Origin: Victivallales bacterium
Lineage (GTDB): Bacteria; Verrucomicrobiota; Lentisphaeria; Victivallales; UBA1829
DNA length: 30,395 bases
Assembly (NCBI GenBank): GCA_016285335.1
Contig: JAEEQO010000007.1
Span: 1-30,395, forward strand
Reading direction: 5' to 3'
Shown here: positions 1 through 10,097 of the stretch, in pieces
How positions within the stretch are numbered: position 1 is the first letter of the stretch
Layout: each line of letters starts with the position of its first letter
Notes under the pieces: model-generated
What the model saw: the letters and a program-made list of their open reading frames with translations, nothing else
The model's database searches: none
Told to the model about the DNA's origin: nothing
Translations under genes and position numbers: made by a program

Positions 1-354
1 TATCTGGCGCATCAGGGGTCGAAGTTCGTGGAGCGGTTCGACGCCAATTCCTACCTGTACATCACGCGTGCGATCGACTATTTCGACCTTTCCGACTGCG
101 CCGACGGCAATCTCGCGGGCGCGCTGAAGCCGGTTGCCACGCCGTTCCTCATCGTGTCCTTCTCCAGCGACTGGCTGTTTCCTTCCTACCAGTCCAAAGA
201 GCTCGTCCGCGCGCTGCTCGACAACGGCAACGACGTGACCTACTGCAACATCCAGTCGTCGTACGGGCACGACGCCTTCCTGCTGGAGACCGAAGCGCTC
301 GGCTCCCTGATCTCCAGCTACCTGACCAACCTGCCGTGGGAGCCGCCGAAATGA
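1..354 (+). CDS. metX: Homoserine O-acetyltransferase, C-terminal part (5' end outside window)
   Basis: The reading frame is open from base 1 and stops at 352-354, so only the last 117 residues are present. MetX transfers an acyl group to homoserine in the cytoplasm, the first committed step of methionine synthesis. The visible part carries the final two members of the alpha/beta-hydrolase triad: the Asp in FSSDWLFP and the His in SYGHDAFLLE, both embedded in typical MetX context (SDWLFPSYQ, GHDAFLLE). The next gene is metW and overlaps by four bases (ATGA), a common metX-metW arrangement. Whether the acyl donor is acetyl- or succinyl-CoA cannot be judged because the specificity residues lie upstream of the window. 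Confidence 0.93.
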   Translation, partial: YLAHQGSKFVERFDANSYLYITRAIDYFDLSDCADGNLAGALKPVATPFLIVSFSSDWLFPSYQSKELVRALLDNGNDVTYCNIQSSYGHDAFLLETEALGSLISSYLTNLPWEPPK

Positions 355-977
355 CCATTAAGATCAACAACAACGAAATCCAGCTCCAGCGTTCCGATCT
401 GGCCGCCATCCGCGACATGATCCCGGAAAACGCGCATATCCTGGATCTCGGCTGCGGTTCCGGGCGGCTCCTGTATGCCCTGAAGACCCTCAAGCACGCG
501 AAAGTCATGGGCGTGGAGCACGACCAGCAGAAGATCCTGGAATGCGCCGCGCGCGGCATTCCGGTCATCCATGCCAGCCTCGACGCCGCCCTGACCGATT
601 TCCGCGACGGGTCCTACGACTACGTGATCCTGAGCCGCACGATCCAGTCCGTGCAGCGCCCGGACATCATCCTGAACGAAATGCTCCGCATCGGCAAGCG
701 CGGCATCGTGTCCTACATGAACTTCGGCCATATCAACGCCCGCATCCAGATGCTTTTCGGCCACATGCCGGTGAACCGCAATTTGCCGCTGCCGTGGTAT
801 AACACCCCGACCATCCGCCCCGGCACGGCCTCGGATTTCAAGGACCTCTGCAATACGCTCGGCATCAAGATCTGCAAGGAGATCCCGCTGACCAACGAGG
901 GCGACTACCTGCGCCGCATGGCCGTCCTCTGGCCCAACCTCTTCGCATCCAACAGCATTTTCGTCATATCCAAGTGA
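351..977 (+). CDS. metW: Methionine biosynthesis protein MetW (SAM-dependent methyltransferase fold)
   Basis: 208 residues from the ATG at 351, which overlaps the metX stop as ATGA; an in-frame GTG at 336 is possible but would lie inside metX. A class I methyltransferase motif I is present (ILDLGCGSGRLLYAL, about residues 26-40). The MetW signature follows in the second half: YMNFGHINARIQMLF, then MPVNRNLPLPWYNTP and a FKDLC segment. MetW is usually encoded next to metX and is linked to methionine synthesis, where it supports homoserine acylation in several proteobacteria. Length and architecture are normal for the family. Confidence 0.92.
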   Translation: MTIKINNNEIQLQRSDLAAIRDMIPENAHILDLGCGSGRLLYALKTLKHAKVMGVEHDQQKILECAARGIPVIHASLDAALTDFRDGSYDYVILSRTIQSVQRPDIILNEMLRIGKRGIVSYMNFGHINARIQMLFGHMPVNRNLPLPWYNTPTIRPGTASDFKDLCNTLGIKICKEIPLTNEGDYLRRMAVLWPNLFASNSIFVISK

Positions 978-989
978 GGTTGCATCGTT

Positions 990-1898
990 ATGAATCCCGC
1001 TCCCGTCATCTACTGCGTCACGGTCGAAGACACCTCCGACAACCCGGAAGGCGCCGCCGAACTCTTCAACGCGCTTGAACTCGATTTCAGCTCGTGGCGC
1101 GACGAGGAGACGAAACACGTCCGGCACACCGTCTATTTCCCCGGTGAGTCCGGCGAGGCCGATGCCGCCGCATTCCGCGAACGCCTGAAGACCTCACTCA
1201 TCCCCTTGTGGCGCGAATTCGGCGTGGTGCTGGAGGACCCCCGCACCGCCGAGATCAAGAAGGAAGACTGGGCGGAATCCTGGAAGATCCACTTCAAGAC
1301 GATGGTCGTCTCCCCGCGCATCGTGGTGCGTCCCTCGTGGGAGCAGTACACGCCGGGTCCCGGGCAGCACGTGATCGTGCTTGACCCCGGCATGAGCTTC
1401 GGCACCGGCCAGCACGCCACCACGAAATCCTGCATTGCCGCCATCGACCGTTTCACTTCGGAATTTCCCGCCGGGCAGACGCCGTCCTTCCTGGACGCGG
1501 GCTGCGGCTCCGGCATCCTTTCCATCGCGGCGCACGCGCTCGGCTGCGCCCCGGTCGATGCGTTCGACATCGACCCGGACGTGATCCCGATCGCCCGCGA
1601 GAACGCGCAGGTCAACGGAATCCCCGACGCCGAGCTCGCGCTGTCCGTGTCCTCCCTGCTCGACTTCAAGCCCGGCAGGACCTACGACATCGTGGCGGCG
1701 AACATCCTGTCCTCCGCGCTGATCGAAGGCCGCGAACACCTCGTTTCGCTGGTCAAACCCGGCGGCATCCTGATCCTCGCCGGCATCCTCACCACGGAAT
1801 ACCCGGCCGTCCGCGACGCTTTTGCCGCGCTCGGCTGCGTCGAGCTCGGCAACTCCACCGAGCGCGAATGGACCGGCGGCAGTTTCCGCGTGCCGTAA
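990..1898 (+). CDS. prmA: Ribosomal protein L11 methyltransferase
   Basis: 302 residues, the usual PrmA length. The enzyme trimethylates ribosomal protein L11 using SAM in the cytoplasm. The N-terminal substrate-binding part contains EDWAESWKIHFKTM (about 90-103), typical of PrmA. The catalytic domain has FGTGQHATTKSCI (about 138-150), the SAM motif FLDAGCGSGILSIAA (about 168-182) and the AANILSSALI motif that corresponds to the NPPF/NxL loop. It starts 12 bases after metW with GAGG upstream of the ATG, so it is probably co-transcribed with metX-metW, although its function is unrelated. Confidence 0.93.
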   Translation: MNPAPVIYCVTVEDTSDNPEGAAELFNALELDFSSWRDEETKHVRHTVYFPGESGEADAAAFRERLKTSLIPLWREFGVVLEDPRTAEIKKEDWAESWKIHFKTMVVSPRIVVRPSWEQYTPGPGQHVIVLDPGMSFGTGQHATTKSCIAAIDRFTSEFPAGQTPSFLDAGCGSGILSIAAHALGCAPVDAFDIDPDVIPIARENAQVNGIPDAELALSVSSLLDFKPGRTYDIVAANILSSALIEGREHLVSLVKPGGILILAGILTTEYPAVRDAFAALGCVELGNSTEREWTGGSFRVP

Positions 1899-1973
1899 CC
1901 CGCTGACAGTCGCACCATGGACCGGGGCATTGCAGACGACGGGCGGACAGGAGCGGAGCAGGGGAGAGATTCC

Positions 1974-4850
1974 ATGCCCGGCGAAGAAGTGTTCTCCAAG
2001 CCGTCTTCCGCGCGGCGCCGCCTCTCCCTGATCTTGTTTTTTACCGCGCTCGTCTTCTGCGCGTGGTTCTTCCATGTCGGACACGTGAACCAGATCGCGC
2101 GTTACGACGCGGTAAGCGCTTTCTTCGAGAATACCGGCGACGACGCGCACACGTTCCGCATCGACCGCTACCTGTATTCCGAGGCGAAGCAGATGAACAC
2201 CCCCGACTGGTCGGAGTACGGAGGGCATTACTATTCGAACAAATCCCCCGGCACGACCTGGTTCGGCGTGGCGCTGCTCGCGCCGGTCTACCCGCTTGAG
2301 CGCCGCATCTGCCCGGACGGCGACGGCATTTCCCCGCGTGCGGAAATATTCAATGCGTGGTATCTGAACTTCGTGATGGGCGTTCTGCCGACGGCGTTCT
2401 CCGTGCTCGCGCTCGTGGGCATTCTGCTGAAACTCGGCGCAAGCGAGGCGCGTGCGTATCCCGGCGCGCTGCTGATCGTGCTCGGCACGGCTGTGTTTCC
2501 GTTCGCGACCACGCTGATGGCGCACTCCACCGTGGCGGCGTGCCTGGTGTTCAGCCTGTGGTCGTATCTGCGCGGCGGACGTTTTTCGCTCGCGGCGAGC
2601 GGGGCATGGTTCGGCGCGGCGGTGCTGTTCGACTATTCCGCCGGACTTCTTTTGCCGCTGGCGCTGGTCTTCCTCGCCGTCCGCGAGAAAGGCCGCATCT
2701 GGCAGTTCATCGCGGGCGGGATCCCCTTCGCCGTGCTGTACTGCGTCTACAACGCAATGTGCTTCGGCGGGCCGTTCTCGTTCGCCGCGCAGTACATCAA
2801 CCCGGTCTACCGCACCGAGGGCGACGCCGCGGGCGGCCTGCTGAATCTGCCGAAACCGTGGCTGATCCTGGAACTTCTTTTCGGCGCACGTCGCGGCGTG
2901 CTGATCGCGTCGCCGTTCCTGTTCTTCGCGATCCCCGGGTTCATCGCCCTCTGGCGCGAACGCGGCCTCCGGCGCGGACTCGCTTTGTTGATCGCGCTGT
3001 CGTTCCTGGCGCTCCTGCTGATGAACGCGTCGTTCAACGGCTGGCACTCCGGCGCGAGCTTCACGGCGCGCTACATGGTCCCGGTGTTCCCGCTCGTCGG
3101 CATCCTCGCGGTGATGGCTCCGCTGAAGCCGGGCTGGCGGCGCGGGCTTTTCGTTTTGTTCGCCGCGATCTCCCTGATGAACATGTTCGCCGTGGCGGCA
3201 TACACGGTCACGCCGCCGGAACACGACCCCTCGCCGGTCTACGTGACCTCGTACCGGCATCTGTTCGACCGTACGCCGCCCGCCATCCTGATGGCGCAGC
3301 TTGGACTTCAGGCGCTCCGTCCGGATGCGGCCGCATTGCGCGATGCCGCGCGGTTCACGCTCGGAAGCCTGATCGGACTGCCCTACCTGATTTCACGGCT
3401 GTTCCTTTTTATTCTCGGGCTCGCCGTCTGGACGTGGCTGCTGATCGTTCGTTTTGACTTTTTGCCAGGGGAACAGAATGCGTCCCTGCGGAAGAAATGG
3501 GCGACGGTTTTCGAATCTGTTCGGGATTTCCTGCTGAAGCGTCAGGCGGGATTATGGGGTGTGCTTGCGTGCTGTGCGGCGGTCGCGGCGCTGCTTCTGC
3601 CGGGTGACGTTCCGTTCACGTACGGAGGCGAACTTCAGGTTCACAAGAGGGCGATCGACGCCATCGGGGCGAATGCGTTCGTGAATCCGTTCGCCCAATG
3701 GGGCCTCTCCGTGCTGTTCTATCAGATCCTGTATCTCTTCACGAAAGACATCCTTTTCCTGGCGTTTCTGAAGACCGCGCTGTCGCTGCTGGCGTGCTGG
3801 CTTCTGCTGAACCGGGTCGCGAAGTATGCCAAGCTCTCCGCGCCGCTCCTGTTCCTTTTCGCCGCGGCGTCGCCGTATCTCCTGCTCGCACACAAGTCCC
3901 TGCGAGGCGATTCCCTGCTGCTTCCGGCGGGGGCGTTCGTGCTGTATGCTCTGGTCCGGCTTATGGACCGCGACGATGCCGCATCCCGCGCGAAACAAAT
4001 TGCCCTGCTGTTCGGTTCCCTGCTGGTCTGGGGGCTCCTCTGGCTTCGGACGCCGCCCGGACGCATCCCGGTTCGCGGTCCGTTCGCCGTGCTTCAGACC
4101 ACGTTCGGCGGATTCGCCGACGTGTTCCATCCCGAGCTGGGGGACGTCGATCGGGAAGCCGCCTCGTTCCTGCTGCTGTTGGCTGTGATCTCGATCGTGC
4201 TCATGGCGGCGCTGCTCCTGACCGGGGCAGTGCTCAGTTTCGTCCGCAAAGACCGCGCCGGCATCGTTTCCTGCGTCCTCGTGCTGCTCGCCTCGCTCGC
4301 TTTCCTCGTGATGAAAGAGCCGTTCCATCCGTTCCACTACCTGTACGCCGTGCCGTTCGCCGCGTACCTGGAAACGACCGGCGCGATGTGGTTCCTGTCC
4401 GGCCGCACGCTCCGCCCGGCGAAGATCGCGCTCGGCGTCTATTTCGGGCTGTGTTTCTGCGGTTGGCTGGTGTTCCTCGGCGTGATCCACCGCGATGCCG
4501 GAAACCGCGCCGAGACGTTCGGCGTGTCGCTCTCCGAACAGCAGGCGGGCGCGGTGCACATCAATTCCGAGCTCCGCCGTTACGCGCCCGGCCCCATCGC
4601 GATCACAGCCCGCAACAAAGAGGAACGCCGCACGTTCTATCCCGTCGGCTGGATGGCTTCGCTCGACCGTCTCCGCGATCCTTATGTCCAGATGCCGAAC
4701 GCCGCACCCGCGCCCGGATTCTTCATCGCCTACCGCGACGCCTCCCGCGCCCAGACCGGCTATCTGCGCATTATGGCACGGTTCAAGGACGACAACGGCC
4801 TCCTCGAAAAACTGCCGAAACTCCCGGAAGGGACGCCGCCCGCCGACTAG
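1974..4850 (+). CDS. Large polytopic membrane protein, GT-C type glycosyltransferase-like
   Basis: 958 residues from the ATG at 1974, chosen because a GGGGAGAG ribosome site lies about 6-8 bases upstream; an ATG at 1917 would add 19 unlikely residues. The first membrane helix is at about residues 17-40. It is followed by a periplasmic loop with acidic residues (ENTGDDAH) and a YYSNKSPGTTWFG motif, which resembles the first loop of GT39/PMT-like lipid-carrier-dependent glycosyltransferases. Many hydrophobic segments follow, then a loop near residues 500-530 and a second block of helices (from about 525 to 830) with a soluble C-terminus. This suggests two membrane modules in one chain. Substrate unknown; a role in decorating cell-surface glycans or proteins is a family-based guess. 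Confidence 0.75.
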   Translation: MPGEEVFSKPSSARRRLSLILFFTALVFCAWFFHVGHVNQIARYDAVSAFFENTGDDAHTFRIDRYLYSEAKQMNTPDWSEYGGHYYSNKSPGTTWFGVALLAPVYPLERRICPDGDGISPRAEIFNAWYLNFVMGVLPTAFSVLALVGILLKLGASEARAYPGALLIVLGTAVFPFATTLMAHSTVAACLVFSLWSYLRGGRFSLAASGAWFGAAVLFDYSAGLLLPLALVFLAVREKGRIWQFIAGGIPFAVLYCVYNAMCFGGPFSFAAQYINPVYRTEGDAAGGLLNLPKPWLILELLFGARRGVLIASPFLFFAIPGFIALWRERGLRRGLALLIALSFLALLLMNASFNGWHSGASFTARYMVPVFPLVGILAVMAPLKPGWRRGLFVLFAAISLMNMFAVAAYTVTPPEHDPSPVYVTSYRHLFDRTPPAILMAQLGLQALRPDAAALRDAARFTLGSLIGLPYLISRLFLFILGLAVWTWLLIVRFDFLPGEQNASLRKKWATVFESVRDFLLKRQAGLWGVLACCAAVAALLLPGDVPFTYGGELQVHKRAIDAIGANAFVNPFAQWGLSVLFYQILYLFTKDILFLAFLKTALSLLACWLLLNRVAKYAKLSAPLLFLFAAASPYLLLAHKSLRGDSLLLPAGAFVLYALVRLMDRDDAASRAKQIALLFGSLLVWGLLWLRTPPGRIPVRGPFAVLQTTFGGFADVFHPELGDVDREAASFLLLLAVISIVLMAALLLTGAVLSFVRKDRAGIVSCVLVLLASLAFLVMKEPFHPFHYLYAVPFAAYLETTGAMWFLSGRTLRPAKIALGVYFGLCFCGWLVFLGVIHRDAGNRAETFGVSLSEQQAGAVHINSELRRYAPGPIAITARNKEERRTFYPVGWMASLDRLRDPYVQMPNAAPAPGFFIAYRDASRAQTGYLRIMARFKDDNGLLEKLPKLPEGTPPAD

Positions 4851-5046
4851 CACACGGCGTGTGCTGAAACAGCCGAGCACCACACCATAACAGCACCATA
4901 ACAACACTGCTCTGTGCTCTCGCGCAGCAGAGCACTGTATCAACACTGCTTGCAGTGTCCGGGCAAAAAAAAGCGTCCGGCAACGAGGTGTTGCCGGACG
5001 CGATGTATCCGAACTTGGAAATGTGCGGCGTGCAGCCGGGGAGCTT
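4851..5046. other. Convergent intergenic region rich in short palindromes
   Basis: This 196-base gap separates the plus-strand membrane protein from the minus-strand lipoprotein gene. Besides the terminator at 4965-5001 it holds several short inverted repeats: cacacggcgtgtg (4851-4863, 5-base arms), tgctctg with its complement cagagca about 13 bases later near 4908-4936, and acactgcttgcagtgt (4943-4958, perfect 7-base arms). The words cacca-taac and cactg recur. No open frame of note. It may act as a two-way termination zone, since the plus-strand gene lacks a clear hairpin plus T-run of its own. Confidence 0.5.
4965..5001 (-). terminator. Intrinsic terminator of the lipoprotein gene
   Basis: The perfect 12-base stem gcgtccggcaac / gttgccggacgc (4973-4984 and 4990-5001) has a 5-base loop gaggt. 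Read on the minus strand it is followed directly by eight T (4965-4972 on the plus strand are eight A). It lies 45 bases beyond the stop at 5047, so it should end transcription of that gene. Confidence 0.93.
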
Positions 5047-5958
5047 TTACTCCAGCACGGCGGCCGCGGCCTTGAAGTCGTTCTGGAATCTGCTGTCGTT
5101 CGCGGTCCTCCTCAGCTCGCTTTCCTCAAGGGAATATGCCAGCTGGTCGAAGCCGTTCTTTTCCAGGTAGATCACGGTATCATACAGGTCTTTGCCCGAC
5201 GGGGTCGCGCGGTAGGCGTTGATCTTCGCCTGGGCGCGGAGCAGGCGCGCCAGATAATCGCGGGTCAGGATGACGCTCTTCAGTTCCTTTTCCGGGGTGC
5301 CGTCCACGATGAACGAGACTTTTCTGCCGCTGGGGAAGAAGGTGTCCGCGGAGTTCAGCGCCAGGAAATGCAGGTCGAATCCGCCGAAGTCGTCCGTGGT
5401 GTACTTTCTGTTCTGGCGGTCGGAACGCACGGTGATCTCCTGATGGGACAGCGGAGTCTTGGTGTTTTCCGTGATGTCGCTCAGCATCTTGCGTTCGAGC
5501 GAGACCAGGTTTTCTTCGGAGCGTTCCTCATTTTCCCAGTTCAGGGCGGGGTTCATGCCGGTGAACGACAGGTTCGTGATGGATTTCGGGATGTCGTAGG
5601 GCAGGATGCCGAACGAGAAGATGAAGAGCAGGTGGGAGCCGATGGAGACCGGCAGAAGCCCGATCCCGGCGGGGACTTCGTAGAGTTCGCGCCAGCCCTG
5701 GTACGGAGTGACGATGGACTTGACGGTGCTGACCTGGTAGTTCTTGACTTCCACGGATTCGAGCTTTTCGATCTCCACGTGATAGGCGGAATCGCGGATC
5801 GTTTCCGGCGTAAGCTTCAGGTCATAACGGGTGCTGAGGATCTTTTTGTCGTCTTCCTGCGACACGGTGCTGATGTCGCGGAGGTGATTGGCGCAGCTCG
5901 TGAGGAGAAGCGACGAGATCCCGAAAACCGCCAGAAGCGGCAGATGCTTCATTTTCAT
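5047..5958 (-). CDS. Lipoprotein of unknown function (303 aa)
   Basis: 303 residues with a lipoprotein signal peptide: MKMKH, a hydrophobic stretch and the lipobox LLTSC with Cys at about residue 22. AGGAG sits about 11 bases before the ATG at 5958. The mature part starts with a charged, probably helical region. A hydrophobic segment near 110-140 (GLLPVSIGSHLLF, IFSFGILPYDIP) may be membrane- or partner-associated. A mixed alpha/beta region follows, with Lys/Arg-rich helices at the end. I do not recognise the family. It follows the FHA-kinase gene, which has its own terminator, so it may be separately transcribed; no clear promoter is visible in the 81-base gap. Confidence 0.82.
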   Translation of the reverse strand: MKMKHLPLLAVFGISSLLLTSCANHLRDISTVSQEDDKKILSTRYDLKLTPETIRDSAYHVEIEKLESVEVKNYQVSTVKSIVTPYQGWRELYEVPAGIGLLPVSIGSHLLFIFSFGILPYDIPKSITNLSFTGMNPALNWENEERSEENLVSLERKMLSDITENTKTPLSHQEITVRSDRQNRKYTTDDFGGFDLHFLALNSADTFFPSGRKVSFIVDGTPEKELKSVILTRDYLARLLRAQAKINAYRATPSGKDLYDTVIYLEKNGFDQLAYSLEESELRRTANDSRFQNDFKAAAAVLE

Positions 5959-6000
5959 TGAAACGTAAACTCCTTTGGGTTGGTATGGTTTGGTTGAAAT

Positions 6001-6026
6001 GGAAAACCCGCCCGTTTCCGGGCGGG
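6001..6026 (-). terminator. Intrinsic terminator after the FHA-kinase gene
   Basis: The perfect 8-base GC stem cccgcccg / cgggcggg (6007-6014, 6019-6026) has a tttc loop. In the minus-strand direction it is followed by TTTTCC (6001-6006 reversed). It begins about 14 bases beyond the stop codon at 6040. The T-run is short, so efficiency may be moderate. Confidence 0.75.
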
Positions 6027-6039
6027 GATGTTTCGTTTT

Positions 6040-9936
<3,897 letters not shown>

Positions 9937-10010
9937 ATTTCGTCACGCATTCGGGTTTATATGGTTAATAAAAATATAGATAAAACAGTTGTTCGGCTGA
10001 TGTTTTAAAA

Positions 10011-10038
10011 ACTATATCACACGGAAGTGAGATTGCAA
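10011..10038 (-). promoter_or_regulatory. Candidate sigma70-type promoter for the FHA-kinase gene
   Basis: In the 161-base AT-rich gap upstream of the FHA-kinase gene the minus strand reads TTGCAA (10033-10038), 16 bases, then TATAGT (10011-10016). These match the -35 and -10 consensus at 4/6 and 5/6. A start near 10004 would give a leader of about 70 bases before the ATG at 9936. The local base composition is sharply lower in GC than the rest of the window, which supports a promoter region. The match itself is only sequence-based. Confidence 0.4.
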
Positions 10039-10097
10039 GTAGAAAACCGGAAAAAACACTTGTTTTTTTGATGAAACTCCGTCGGAAGATTCCGGGG

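Noticed and set aside
1194..3260. 688-codon minus-strand frame opposite prmA and the membrane protein
   Set aside because: It is highly charged, Arg/Glu/His-rich without recognisable domains, and lies antisense to clearly coding prmA and membrane-protein frames. High GC content makes such long shadow frames common.
10051..10068. A/T hairpin aaaaaac-actt-gtttttt as terminator of the second kinase gene
   Set aside because: The stem is almost entirely A:T with no GC core, so it is unlikely to be an efficient intrinsic terminator, though weak activity cannot be excluded.
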